This document shows, piece after piece, positions 53,760-63,123 of a DNA stretch of 64,000 nucleotides. Below the pieces are notes generated by a model, which was not told the DNA's origin, did not search any database, and was given only the letters and a program-made list of their open reading frames with translations. The stretch comes from Cognataquiflexum gelatinilyticum (GTDB lineage: Bacteria > Bacteroidota > Bacteroidia > Cytophagales > Cyclobacteriaceae): contig NZ_JANAEZ010000001.1 in NCBI RefSeq assembly GCF_024813435.1, forward strand, positions 310,001-374,000. The letters are read 5' to 3'. Made by a program: the position numbers and the translations under genes. How positions within the stretch are numbered: the first letter of the stretch is position 1; the number at the start of each line of letters is the position of its first letter.

Positions 53760-54389
53760 TCAGACCAGTTTTTCATTCAAAGCTTTGCTGACGGCCTCGA
53801 TCTGGGAATGGACCTGCAGTTTTTCATAGATCTTTTTGATATGGGTCCTGACAGTTTCCAGGCTGATCTGCAGGTCGGAGGCGATCAGTTTAAAGCTGTT
53901 GCCGGTGGCCAAAGATTTGAGAATTTCTTTTTCACGGATAGAAAGCTGGTAATTCTCTTGGGGTTTCCTTAGCTGCATTTCTGAGATGATGAGACGCGCG
54001 ATGGATGGACTCATGGGAGCTCCGCCGGACAAAACTTCCTCAATGGATTGTACCAACCTGTCCGAGGCATTTCTTTTCAATAAATAGCCGTTGGCGCCGG
54101 ATTGCAGCGCTTCAAAAATATGGCCTTGGTCATCAAAGACCGTCAACATGATGATTTGGGCATTCCTGTCTATTGTCCTGATTTTTTTGACCGCTTCTAC
54201 CCCTGTGATTCCCGGCATTTCGATATCCATCAAAATCACATCAGGCTTCAAAAAGCCGACTTCTTTGAGGACGTTTTTGGCGTCTCCAAATTCGCCTACC
54301 ACCTCATATTCCTCCCTTAACCTCAACAAATGACAAATGCCTTCCCTCAGGTCTGTATTGTCGTCATAAATCAAAATCTTGGTCGGCAT
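53760..54389 (-). CDS. NarL/LuxR family response regulator
   Basis: The receiver domain has YDDN (acidic pocket) and phospho-acceptor D55 in LMDIEMPG. A C-terminal LuxR helix-turn-helix follows (LSIREKEILKSLATGNSFKL to ETVRTHIKKIYEKL). At 209 residues it is standard. It is the likely partner of the HisKA_3 kinase encoded 58 bp upstream on the same strand. Confidence 0.95.
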   Translation of the reverse strand: MPTKILIYDDNTDLREGICHLLRLREEYEVVGEFGDAKNVLKEVGFLKPDVILMDIEMPGITGVEAVKKIRTIDRNAQIIMLTVFDDQGHIFEALQSGANGYLLKRNASDRLVQSIEEVLSGGAPMSPSIARLIISEMQLRKPQENYQLSIREKEILKSLATGNSFKLIASDLQISLETVRTHIKKIYEKLQVHSQIEAVSKALNEKLV

Positions 54390-54447
54390 AGGAAAAACAT
54401 TTTAACATTAAAGCTATCGATTGGCAAAGCTATTTACAATACCCAAA

Positions 54448-56298
54448 TCAGGGGATATGAACTTTGAAGTGGATGGAAGTTCCTTGGCCGACTTGGGAAT
54501 TGATCGTCAAATCTCCCTGGATCTGCTCCGCACGCAGGCGCATATTTCTTAGTCCGTTTCCCTTTTCGCCGGATTCAAAGATATCAAACCCCTTTCCATC
54601 ATCTATGATCGAAAGGTGAAACCATTGGTTTTTGAACCCAACTTCTATCTCCACATTTTCTGCAAAACTGTATTTGCCACAGTTGTTTACCGCTTCTTTG
54701 AATATCAGGTAAATATTTTTTCTGATCAAGGGATTGATTTTCGATTCTAAATCTTCTTCATCGGACTTGAACCTATAAAGGATGCCCTGAGATTCGAATA
54801 CTTCGGAGGCAAAATCCTTCATCTTGGAAATCACCTTTTGGACACTGTCATTGGAAGGATTGATCGACCAAACGATATGCGAAAGACTGTCCAAAATGGT
54901 CTTGCTGTTTTCCTGAATTTTTTGGAGTTGAGAAGCGACGAGGGTGCCGTCATCAATTTTGAGCAAAGCGATCCTGCTGTTGATGTCTATGCTTGACAAA
55001 GTGGAGCCAAGATCATCATGCAAGTCTGAGGAAATCTGGTTTCTCAGTTCCTGCTCTTTGAGTTTTTGGCTGAGCTGGTATCTGTTGAAAATAAGGTAGG
55101 CCAAGATGATTGCCAACAAAAAAACTGCAACAACAAAATATTGCAGCTGCATTCTTCGTCGGGACTTGCTGCTTTCGAGGTCAATGTTGGCCTTGAGTAA
55201 GGCTATTTCCTGTTCTTGCTTTTCAGATTCAAATTTTTCTTTGAGCTCTGCCATTTTCTGAAGCTGCATCTGATTGGCAAGGCTGTCTTTGAGCTGCAGC
55301 GACATCCCGAGCTGTTTGGTGGCCTTTTCCCATTGACCTGTTTTTTGGTACAGAGAGGCTAATTCCACCGAAGCATCATATTGGTAATTGGTAAAGCCAA
55401 GACTGTCGCTGACTTTATAGGCCATGGAAAGGTAGCGGTCTGCATCTTCATACTTTCCCAAAGCAACTTGGGTTTTACCTACCACCATGGCTTCATAGGC
55501 CACATCGGCCATATTTCCTAATTTTTCAAACAGCTGGAAGGCTTCCAAATAATCCACCAATGAAGCATTAAAATCACCTTTTTGATAATGGCTGTCACCA
55601 AGGTGTTCCCTTATCATGGCCAATTGGTAATCATTATTGGGTTGGTTTTGTGCCAAAGTCAAACACTTTTCAAGCACTGTCAGGCTGCTGTCCGGGAGGT
55701 TCATTTTCCTCAATAAAATACTGAGGCTGATAGCGGTATTGACGGACCGCCGTATATCTCCCGATTTTTCAAATCCGGCTATGGCTTGATTGAAATAAGA
55801 AATGGATTTTTCCATATCTCCCAATTCCCTGTATAATATCCCCAAAAGCCTCTTGGTATCCGTCTGAAGTGGAAGGTCACCGATTTTGTTAGCTTGTAAT
55901 TCTGCCTCCAATGCATAATCCAATGCTTCTGCAAACCTTGATTGCTTGGTCAAAACTTCCGTCAGGTTGATATTCACCCTAGCCACGTCAAAATCAGAGG
56001 TTGTGTTTTCGAAGATCTTTTTTGCCTCCTGAAAAAAGACCAAGGAAGAATCCATTTTGCCTTTGTGCATAAAAACCCAACCCAAAGCATTAAAGGCATT
56101 TGCTATTCCACGGGAAAAATCCTTTTCTTCCGATTGTCTCAGAACATCTTTAGCTATAAGGTACGCGGAATCTGAATCTACAGATGCAAGGTCAAAAGCA
56201 GCTGATGCCCTGCTGAGCAATACAGAATCCTGTTCCTGTGAAAATGAAACAACCGAAAGACAGACAAAATAAACAATCAGTATTTGGATTTTATACAT
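54448..56298 (-). CDS. TPR-repeat sensor histidine kinase (HisKA_3 type)
   Basis: The 616-residue protein starts with a signal peptide (IQILIVYFVCLSVVSFSQ), followed by about seven TPR repeats predicted in the periplasm. After one membrane helix (YFVVAVFLLAIILAYLIF) come HisKA_3 (His in SSDLHDDLGSTLSSIDI) and an HATPase (IDDGKGFDIF, GNGLRNMRLRAEQI). This layout is typical of NarX-like kinases that pair with LuxR-type regulators. Its partner is the 53760 gene. The architecture resembles the TPR adenylate cyclase at 16413, with a different output. Confidence 0.93.
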   Translation of the reverse strand: MYKIQILIVYFVCLSVVSFSQEQDSVLLSRASAAFDLASVDSDSAYLIAKDVLRQSEEKDFSRGIANAFNALGWVFMHKGKMDSSLVFFQEAKKIFENTTSDFDVARVNINLTEVLTKQSRFAEALDYALEAELQANKIGDLPLQTDTKRLLGILYRELGDMEKSISYFNQAIAGFEKSGDIRRSVNTAISLSILLRKMNLPDSSLTVLEKCLTLAQNQPNNDYQLAMIREHLGDSHYQKGDFNASLVDYLEAFQLFEKLGNMADVAYEAMVVGKTQVALGKYEDADRYLSMAYKVSDSLGFTNYQYDASVELASLYQKTGQWEKATKQLGMSLQLKDSLANQMQLQKMAELKEKFESEKQEQEIALLKANIDLESSKSRRRMQLQYFVVAVFLLAIILAYLIFNRYQLSQKLKEQELRNQISSDLHDDLGSTLSSIDINSRIALLKIDDGTLVASQLQKIQENSKTILDSLSHIVWSINPSNDSVQKVISKMKDFASEVFESQGILYRFKSDEEDLESKINPLIRKNIYLIFKEAVNNCGKYSFAENVEIEVGFKNQWFHLSIIDDGKGFDIFESGEKGNGLRNMRLRAEQIQGDLTINSQVGQGTSIHFKVHIP

Positions 56299-56504
56299 AT
56301 CAATACATCGGCTGCTATTAAATTAAATGTATGAATATTTCATTTTTTTATTCAAATATTGAGAAAAATATCAACTTGAGAAATTAAATACCTATTCCAA
56401 AAAATAGAATTCACCAAAACCATAAAAAAAATAAAATTGAATCTGCAAAAAAACCAAGCAGGACCAAACCCCAATACAAGGACTATTTTGCTAAATTTAG
56501 AGGG

Positions 56505-57233
56505 ATGAACAAAAACACCTTTCCATTTGATATCAACTGTGACCTTGGGGAAGGAATGAGCAATGATGCAGCCTTGATGCCATTTATTGACAGCTGTAAT
56601 ATTGCCTGCGGAGGACATACAGGAGATGAAAAAAGCATAGAAATCACAATCAAGCTGGCAAAGAAACATGACCTTAAAGCAGGGGCACATCCCTCCTATC
56701 CTGACCGGGAAAACTTTGGTCGGAAGTACATGAACATAGAGCATAAGCTGCTCCGAACAATTATCTTGAAACAAATTCAATTTTTTGAAAAAATATGCCA
56801 ACAACAAGGCCTATCGATGAATCATGTCAAACCCCATGGAGCATTGTATAACTTTGCTGCAAAAGATGACCTGACAGCCTTTATCCTAATCCACTTGGTC
56901 GAAGAATATTTTGCAGATGCTTTCCTATATTGTCCTTCCGGATCTCTCATGGCAGCAATGGCAATGGAGGCAGGCATCAAAATCAAGAGAGAAGTTTTCG
57001 CAGACAGAAGTTATAATGACGACCTAAGCTTGGTGGATAGAAGCAAACCAAAAGCATTACTGACTGACCCACAAGAGGTTTTGGAACATGTCGGTTGGAT
57101 GGTCAATGAAAGTAAAATCAAAACAATCACAGGGAATTTTATCCCCATCGAAGCGGAGACCATTTGCATCCACGGAGACAATCCTGCGGCATTGGAGATA
57201 TTGAAAAGTTTCCGGACCCATTTTGGCAAATAA
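56505..57233 (+). CDS. pxpA: 5-oxoprolinase subunit PxpA (LamB/YcsF family)
   Basis: The 242-residue LamB/YcsF protein has signature FPFDINCDLGEGMSNDAALM, then DSCNIACGGHTGDEKS and LKAGAHPSYPDRENFGRK. PxpA works with PxpB and PxpC to hydrolyse 5-oxoproline (pyroglutamate) to glutamate with ATP. The next gene starts after 3 bp and the three genes are in the usual A-B-C order. It probably recycles the 5-oxoproline formed by glutamine and glutathione breakdown. Confidence 0.95.
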   Translation: MNKNTFPFDINCDLGEGMSNDAALMPFIDSCNIACGGHTGDEKSIEITIKLAKKHDLKAGAHPSYPDRENFGRKYMNIEHKLLRTIILKQIQFFEKICQQQGLSMNHVKPHGALYNFAAKDDLTAFILIHLVEEYFADAFLYCPSGSLMAAMAMEAGIKIKREVFADRSYNDDLSLVDRSKPKALLTDPQEVLEHVGWMVNESKIKTITGNFIPIEAETICIHGDNPAALEILKSFRTHFGK

Positions 57234-57236
57234 ACG

Positions 57237-57947
57237 ATGGACATCAGAATTTTTAGAATTCACAGCAAATTGATTGAGCTAGCTTGGCCAAAAGTCATCT
57301 CTACAGATATTTTGAGAGAACAGCAACAAGTCCGCAGGTTCTTTGAGGAAGAATACACAGAAGGTATCCGGGAAATCAGGATAGGATTCAATACCCTTTC
57401 ATTGAAACTTAGAATAGAAATCTCAGAAAATGATTGCGCTGATATCCTTGAGGAAATCAATCAATTGCCTTCGATCCTCGGAAGTTTCAGTTCCAAAATC
57501 TGGAAAATACCTGTCCACTATAGCCCTGAATCCGGCAAGGACTTAGAAAAACTCGCAGGCATCCACGAAATCGGCATTGAGGAAATTATTAAAATCCATT
57601 CCGAAACCATTTACACACTTCATTTCTACGGTTTTTTGCCTGGGTTTATGTATTTGGGAGGTTTGGATGAAAAGCTATATACCCCAAGGAAAAAAAATCC
57701 TGAAAGATCTATGCCCTCAGGAACGGTTGCGATAGGGGGAAAACAGACTGGCATCTATCCCGCAGAAAGTCCCGGAGGATGGCATGCTATAGGCCAATGT
57801 CCTGTCAGGCTATTTGATATTTCAAAAGAAAGACCTGTAGTTCCCGCCATTGGTGACAAAGTCAAATTTGAACCCATCACAAGGGAGGTTTTCGAAGATA
57901 TCCAACAACTTTCCCATCAGGGACTTTATTCATGGCATCATGATTAA
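57237..57947 (+). CDS. pxpB: 5-oxoprolinase subunit PxpB (KipI/AHS1 family)
   Basis: The 236-residue KipI-like protein includes YGFLPGFMYLGGL and RKKNPERSMPSGTVAIGGKQ followed by TGIYPAESPGGW, the AHS1 nucleotide and substrate blocks. PxpB and PxpC together form the ATP-dependent carboxylase-like part of oxoprolinase. The stop codon overlaps the pxpC start by 8 bp. Confidence 0.95.
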   Translation: MDIRIFRIHSKLIELAWPKVISTDILREQQQVRRFFEEEYTEGIREIRIGFNTLSLKLRIEISENDCADILEEINQLPSILGSFSSKIWKIPVHYSPESGKDLEKLAGIHEIGIEEIIKIHSETIYTLHFYGFLPGFMYLGGLDEKLYTPRKKNPERSMPSGTVAIGGKQTGIYPAESPGGWHAIGQCPVRLFDISKERPVVPAIGDKVKFEPITREVFEDIQQLSHQGLYSWHHD

Positions 57948-58800
57948 AACACCCGCCTACATTCATTTTATCCAACCGGGATTGATGACCACGGTTCAGG
58001 ACCTTGGAAGGTTTGGAATGGCCGCATACGGAGTTCCTTATTCCGGTGTGATGGATAGGTTTTCGATGACCCAAGCTAATTATCTGCTTCAAAACCAATT
58101 TTACGATTCGGTATTGGAAATGGGAGGGCCCGGTGCCAAGATGGTTTTTGAGATGCCGACAAGAGTCGTTTTTGTGGGTGCAGATGCGGATATCTACTGG
58201 AATGACAAACCTGTCAAAGCAGGAAAAATCCTTGACATCCAAGAAGATGATGTCATCCATATCCGGAAATACAGGAAAGGGCAATGGCTTTATATGGGCA
58301 TTCAGGGAGGTTTTGAAACTGAAATAGTAGCCGAAAGCAGAAGTTGGTACCCCGGCATTACGCCACAATCCAGAATTGAAAAAAGTGATTCGGTCTGTTA
58401 CCTATCTGAAGAGCGCTTCTACCCTGCTTTGAGTTCTCACGCCAAAATGAACCTCAACTGGTTCAAGCATGGAGAGATCAAAGTCTTTAAAGGACCTGAA
58501 TGGGAAAAATTGCCCAAGCTGATGCAAAACAGGATCATGAAAAAGTCATTTACCATTTCAACTTTGGTCAACAGGATGGCCTATCAACTTGAAGAAACCA
58601 TAGAAAATGAAGTTGAGCCGATATTGACTTCACCTGTTTATCCGGGGACAATTCAGCTTACCCCAAACGGAACCCTGATAGTCCTCATGCGTGATGCACA
58701 AGTGACAGGTGGATATCCGAGAATATTGCAAGTAGAAAACAACTCACTCAACATCCTCTCCCAAAAAAGACCGGGTGATAAAATTAACTTTAGCATATAG
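57940..58800 (+). CDS. pxpC: 5-oxoprolinase subunit PxpC (KipA/AHS2 family)
   Basis: From the ATG at 57940 the protein is 286 residues with the AHS2 start IQPGLMTTVQDLGRFGMAAY and GVPYSGVMDRFSMTQANYLL, plus VLMRDAQVTGGYPRI near the end. An upstream frame to 57850 has no domain likeness. It completes the pxpABC operon. The 503-aa DUF4301 gene follows after 65 bp. Confidence 0.94.
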   Translation: MIKTPAYIHFIQPGLMTTVQDLGRFGMAAYGVPYSGVMDRFSMTQANYLLQNQFYDSVLEMGGPGAKMVFEMPTRVVFVGADADIYWNDKPVKAGKILDIQEDDVIHIRKYRKGQWLYMGIQGGFETEIVAESRSWYPGITPQSRIEKSDSVCYLSEERFYPALSSHAKMNLNWFKHGEIKVFKGPEWEKLPKLMQNRIMKKSFTISTLVNRMAYQLEETIENEVEPILTSPVYPGTIQLTPNGTLIVLMRDAQVTGGYPRILQVENNSLNILSQKRPGDKINFSI

Positions 58801-58865
58801 AAAAAACTTCCAATCTTTATTTTCAATTCATATATTAAAGTTTTTAAACCAATAACCATTCAACC

Positions 58866-60377
58866 ATGAACGCACAGCTTGAAAAGCAGATTTTGAGTCA
58901 GGGTATGTCCCTTGAAAATGCCAAAGAACAGCTCAAAAACTTCAAAGAAGGATTTCCATTTTTACCGATTGAAAGGGCCGCTACCATAGGTGATGGGATC
59001 AAATTGCTCACTGATGAAGAATTGGCTCATTTTCAGAAAACCTATCCTGAAAAAGCAAAGCAAAAAGAAGTGGTCAAATTTGTACCTGCCAGCGGGGCTG
59101 CTACGAGGATGTTCAAAGACCTTTTTTCCTTTGTAGAAGGAGATGGAGATGTTTCTAAAAGCAAATTCGTAGAAAAATTCATCAGCCAGATCGAAAAATT
59201 TGCCTTCTATGAAGACCTTGACAATACCCTTAAAAAAGAAGGATCAAGCATCCGCGAGGCTTTGGAAAATAAGGAATACAAAAAAATCATATCAGCATTA
59301 CTCAATGATTCCGGATTGGGATATGGAAATCTCCCTAAAGGATTATTGAAATTCCATAAATATAGCGACCACAACAGGACTCCGGCATATGAACACCTGA
59401 TCGAAGGTTGGATGTACAGTTTGGGAAAAGGAAATACCATCAGACTTCATTTTACGGTTTCTCCTGACCACGAGCCAAAGTTTAAGTCCTTGATTGCTGA
59501 AGTTCAGCCAAAACTGGAAAAGGAGTATGGGGTCAAGTTCGATATTACCTATTCTCAACAAAAGAAATCCACTGATACGATAGCGGTAACGATGGATAAC
59601 GAGCCTTTTGTAGAGGAAGATGGTAGCGTACTATTCAGACCGGCCGGACACGGTGCCCTGCTCGAAAACCTGAATGACATCGACGGAGATGTGATTTTCA
59701 TCAAAAACATTGACAATGAAGTTCCCGACAGGTTGAAGCAGACTACCAAGGAATATAAGATCGCAATTGGAGGATTGTTGCTTGAAATTCAGGAAAAAGT
59801 CTTCGAGGCTCTAAATAAATTGGATCTCAATGTAGATGAATCTGCAGTGTCCTTTGGCGAGAAGGTGTTTACTGACTCATTGGGAGGAATTTTACCTGAT
59901 TCTTATCATGGAAAAAGTATTGCTGAAAAAGGAAATTACCTTCACCACAAACTCAACAGGCCTTTGCGTGTCTGCGGGATGGTCAAGAATACTGGGGAAC
60001 CGGGAGGTGGACCTTTTTGGGTAAAAGAGGATGACGGTTCGCTTTCCCTTCAGATCGCAGAGACTGCGCAGATCGACCTTTCCAACCCAAAACACAAAGA
60101 GATTTTCTCTGCCTCTACCCACTTCAATCCTGTCGATTTGGTTTGTGCCACCAAGGATTACAAGGGTAATAAATTTGACTTATTGAAATTTAGGGATATG
60201 CGGACAGGGTTTATTACCGAAAAATCAAAAAGCGGACGCGACCTGAAGGCATTGGAATTGCCTGGATTATGGAACGGCGCGATGGCAGGTTGGAATACCG
60301 TATTCGTAGAAGTGCCTTTGATTACTTTCAATCCTGTAAAGACTGTCAATGATTTATTGAGAGACGAACATCAATAA
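58866..60377 (+). CDS. DUF4301 family protein
   Basis: The 503-residue product matches DUF4301, a Bacteroidota family of unknown function: GMSLENAKEQLKNFKEGFPF near the start, VKFVPASGAATRMFKDL at about residue 75-91 and NPVDLVCATKDYKGNKFDLL later. VPASGAATRM followed by glycines suggests a nucleotide-like or phosphosugar site, which is inference. It is soluble, without a signal. A terminator lies at 60452-60485. Confidence 0.9.
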   Translation: MNAQLEKQILSQGMSLENAKEQLKNFKEGFPFLPIERAATIGDGIKLLTDEELAHFQKTYPEKAKQKEVVKFVPASGAATRMFKDLFSFVEGDGDVSKSKFVEKFISQIEKFAFYEDLDNTLKKEGSSIREALENKEYKKIISALLNDSGLGYGNLPKGLLKFHKYSDHNRTPAYEHLIEGWMYSLGKGNTIRLHFTVSPDHEPKFKSLIAEVQPKLEKEYGVKFDITYSQQKKSTDTIAVTMDNEPFVEEDGSVLFRPAGHGALLENLNDIDGDVIFIKNIDNEVPDRLKQTTKEYKIAIGGLLLEIQEKVFEALNKLDLNVDESAVSFGEKVFTDSLGGILPDSYHGKSIAEKGNYLHHKLNRPLRVCGMVKNTGEPGGGPFWVKEDDGSLSLQIAETAQIDLSNPKHKEIFSASTHFNPVDLVCATKDYKGNKFDLLKFRDMRTGFITEKSKSGRDLKALELPGLWNGAMAGWNTVFVEVPLITFNPVKTVNDLLRDEHQ

Positions 60378-60378
60378 G

Positions 60379-60412
60379 ATGTGAGACTTGAGATGGGAGA
60401 TTTGAGATAGAT
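60379..60412 (+). repeat. Purine-rich GAGACTTGAGAT repeat, left copy
   Basis: GTGAGACTTGAGATGGGAGA continues with TTTGAGATAG. It is inverted relative to the copy at 60607-60640. The unit resembles dispersed intergenic sequences of Bacteroidota. Confidence 0.55.
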
Positions 60413-60451
60413 TCCGGGAAAATAAAATGTATTCCCAAAAACAATTGAAAG

Positions 60452-60485
60452 AAAGAGCCATGATGAAAATTGTGGCTCTTTTGTT
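60452..60485 (+). terminator. Intrinsic terminator of the DUF4301 gene
   Basis: AAAGAGCCA pairs with TGGCTCTTT around a 12-nt loop, then TTG. The stem is good and the T run is short. Confidence 0.7.
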
Positions 60486-60606
60486 CAAATGGGGTTGGCG
60501 TAAAACATACTATTACGTCTTAGCGAAACCTCATTGAAAGAAAAATCAGATATGAAATCACACTGATGGAAGAGAAAATTTCACCATTCCATTTTCGGGG
60601 TTTTAA

Positions 60607-60640
60607 AGTCTCATATCTTTTGTCTCATATCTCAGATCTA
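60607..60640 (-). repeat. Purine-rich GAGAC repeat, right copy (inverted)
   Basis: On the minus strand this reads GATCTGAGATATGAGACAAA and continues AGATATGAGACTT, the inverse arrangement of the left copy at 60379. It ends at the stop codon of the WYL-type regulator gene. Confidence 0.5.
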
Positions 60641-60641
60641 C

Positions 60642-61556
60642 CTAAAAAAACTTAGCTTTCTCCAACTGCTCTGCCAGATACATTTTTAGCTCCTCTCCTT
60701 CCACCACTTTGATTTCTCCTGGTAAGCCAAGAATAAAACGGGCCAATCCCGGCAATTGTGGCACTTTTCCTTCAAAATAATATTGGTTTCGGTTTTTGGT
60801 GAAAGTGAATGGCTTGGCGTCCGGATATTCTTCTATCATCAGTTGATAGGCTTTTTTAGTGAGTTTTAGATGAACAGAAAACTGGCTTTTTCCCGAAAAA
60901 CCAAACAATCCCTGCTCCAAAGGCTGGTGCAATGATTGGTATCTGAATACCTTGGAAGTCAACAAAACCTCCCCAATCCTTTCTATTTTAAACATTTTCA
61001 TTTCTTTGCTTTCTATTTCCAAAGCATAGATTGAATCAAAATTATTGTTGAAGGCCACAGGCTCAACCAACCTGTCAGAAACAGAATCCGAACTCATGGA
61101 ATAATAATCTCTCAGAATCACTTGGTTTTGGTCCTTGATGGCATGGGAAATCAAGTCTACAAAAATGCCCAAATTGGCATTGAAAAGCTGATTAACGCTT
61201 TGTCTAAAATCTGACCGGATATTGATTTTTTGGAGAATGGAATCTTTGAGGAGATTCTTTTGGCTGCTTTTATTGATCAGCTCATTCATAAAAACTATTT
61301 CCTCTTCGTTGAAAGTACCGAAAACATGCTCTATGGGAATCTCCACCCGATCCACAATTCTGAATTTGGAATGCTGTTTTTCGATTTCAAAACCCAATGC
61401 TTCCAACAACTTGAAATACCTATAAACGGTCCTTGAATCTGTATTCAATGATTCCGCTAACCTGTGGACATTTTTTCCAATATTTCCCCTCAAAAGGTTG
61501 ATGAGTTTAAATACCCGAAGAATCTTTTGCTGTTCAATAGTATTTGCCTGAGCCAT
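60642..61556 (-). CDS. WYL-like HTH transcriptional regulator
   Basis: The 304-residue protein from the ATG at 61556 starts with a DeoR-type helix-turn-helix (ILRVFKLINLLRGNIGKNVH, LAESLNTDSRTVYRYFKLL). A WYL-like ligand region follows (VILRDYYSMSSDSVSDRLVE, VAFNNNFDSIYALE, QFSVHLKLTKKAYQLMIEE). The ligand is unknown. A 13-residue upstream extension was rejected because it has no match to the domain. It stands alone. Confidence 0.85.
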   Translation of the reverse strand: MAQANTIEQQKILRVFKLINLLRGNIGKNVHRLAESLNTDSRTVYRYFKLLEALGFEIEKQHSKFRIVDRVEIPIEHVFGTFNEEEIVFMNELINKSSQKNLLKDSILQKINIRSDFRQSVNQLFNANLGIFVDLISHAIKDQNQVILRDYYSMSSDSVSDRLVEPVAFNNNFDSIYALEIESKEMKMFKIERIGEVLLTSKVFRYQSLHQPLEQGLFGFSGKSQFSVHLKLTKKAYQLMIEEYPDAKPFTFTKNRNQYYFEGKVPQLPGLARFILGLPGEIKVVEGEELKMYLAEQLEKAKFF

Positions 61557-61675
61557 AAGAATAAGTTTAAAGCCAAAATATAATGCTTTTGACAACTATT
61601 CCTTCCTGACTGACAAGGAATGTCACAGAAAATTTTCACTAAATGGGTTTGATCAGGATTTATAAAAGCAAATAA

Positions 61676-62551
61676 TCACTTTTTGCTTTTCTTTCTTCCT
61701 GTAGCAAATATTCTGTTGACATTGAACCCTATCCTGAATTCATCCCCAGGTGTTCCATTTCCTCCTGCCAAAAGATACTGTTCATTTAAAAATTGGGAGG
61801 TAACAAAATACATTTGAAATACATGCCCGCCTGCTTCTAAATCAATCCCAACTCCAAGGTTGTTTCTTAGGTCGCTGTTTAGATTGGGAATCCATTGTAA
61901 AGTCAGCGAGGACTTTCCTGTAACCTTATATTTACCGCTGAATCCCAAAGCGAGATACAGGTTTTGATCTCCTTCAATAAAGAAGATAGGATTAGGGTCT
62001 ACAAAATAGGCCATCATCGGTGTGACCTGTACACTAAGCTTTTCCGAAAATTTACGGGCAGCCATAAACTGAAAAGCGTATGAGGTTCTTTCAGCAAAAT
62101 TTGGTGCGTCATTTTGTAAAAAACCATAATCAGAAGTGTTGACCGCTGCACCACCCATCAATGAGAGGGAAAAAGGCATGCTGTTATCTTGTGTCTGACT
62201 TAGAAGATGGTACCTCCCGTATAGGTTATACACTTTGTCTCGACTTTGACGCGCTGCACCCAAAGAGAATTTGTCACTGAAGCCATACTCAAAACTGAAT
62301 TGGATGTTTGCACCGTTGTCCAAGCCCCACAAATCCTGTATCCCGCCATCCAAGGTTCCAAAAGTATGCATGATCGCAAAATGGAGTGCTTTCTTATCCA
62401 ATGGCTCTACAGTAAGCAAATTGATATGTCTTGGCGCGTGGAATATCAAATCAACATTTTGGTTTTCGGTAGCTAATTTTCTTTCGAGTTGACCAAATGC
62501 AGGGTATGTAAACACCAACCCTGCTAAAAGGATAAGATTTCTCAAGTTCAT
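61676..62551 (-). CDS. DUF5777 family beta-barrel protein
   Basis: A signal peptide (NLRNLILLAGLVFTYPAFGQ) precedes barrel-like strands. DUF5777 landmarks are VDLIFHAPRHINLLTVEPLD, the glycine region LDGGIQDLWGLDNGANIQFS, and RIGFNVNRIF near the end. DUF5777 proteins are outer-membrane barrels of unknown function. It is the last gene of the Rieske-YceI-DUF5777 operon, 20 bp after YceI. Confidence 0.88.
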   Translation of the reverse strand: MNLRNLILLAGLVFTYPAFGQLERKLATENQNVDLIFHAPRHINLLTVEPLDKKALHFAIMHTFGTLDGGIQDLWGLDNGANIQFSFEYGFSDKFSLGAARQSRDKVYNLYGRYHLLSQTQDNSMPFSLSLMGGAAVNTSDYGFLQNDAPNFAERTSYAFQFMAARKFSEKLSVQVTPMMAYFVDPNPIFFIEGDQNLYLALGFSGKYKVTGKSSLTLQWIPNLNSDLRNNLGVGIDLEAGGHVFQMYFVTSQFLNEQYLLAGGNGTPGDEFRIGFNVNRIFATGRKKSKK

Positions 62552-62571
62552 AAAGTGATGGGTTAGATTTT

Positions 62572-63123
62572 TTAATTCTTTTTCAAAACAGCCTGAATGG
62601 TGACAACCTGTTCTTCAGAAAGTTCATAAAATACCACAGTTGGTATATCTATTTTGTAGTCAGAAAGTAAAACTTTGAACTGCGCCTCAAGCTTCAGTTC
62701 GTTATCGGAGATCATGGTCAACTTTCCAGGAACCTCAATTTCACGCTCAACACCATGAATTTTAAACTTCCCTTTGGCTAAAACCTCTCTTGACTGACCT
62801 TTTATCAACGTAGGCAAGGTTTCAATTTTCCCTGTAAATTCAGCAAAAGGAAATTTCTTTGTTTCAAGGTAATTTTCTCTCATATGCCTGTCCCGCAAAC
62901 CTATACCTGTTTTCAGGGTATTGAGGTCAACAAAAAAGTCAAGGAGATTTTTATCCAAATCCATCAAGCCGTTGAGCGAACTTGAAACTCCGGTAAACTC
63001 ATTCAAGGAAGCTTTTGAAAGAAATTCAACAGAACCGCTTTCTGTCTTGAAACCTTGGGTATTCCCTATTTTGGGGAATGCAAAAAAGGAAATTGCAATA
63101 AAATAAAACCAAAACCTTTTCAT
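62572..63123 (-). CDS. YceI family secreted protein
   Basis: A signal peptide (FWFYFIAISFFAFPKIGN) precedes a lipocalin-like YceI domain: SGSVEFLSKASLNEFTGVSS, DLNTLKTGIGLRDRHMRENY and FKIHGVEREIEVPG. YceI proteins bind isoprenoid-type molecules in the periplasm. Here it sits between a Rieske lipoprotein and a barrel, so a link to a periplasmic electron or quinol-like carrier is possible. The ATG overlaps the Rieske stop by one base. Confidence 0.9.
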   Translation of the reverse strand: MKRFWFYFIAISFFAFPKIGNTQGFKTESGSVEFLSKASLNEFTGVSSSLNGLMDLDKNLLDFFVDLNTLKTGIGLRDRHMRENYLETKKFPFAEFTGKIETLPTLIKGQSREVLAKGKFKIHGVEREIEVPGKLTMISDNELKLEAQFKVLLSDYKIDIPTVVFYELSEEQVVTIQAVLKKN

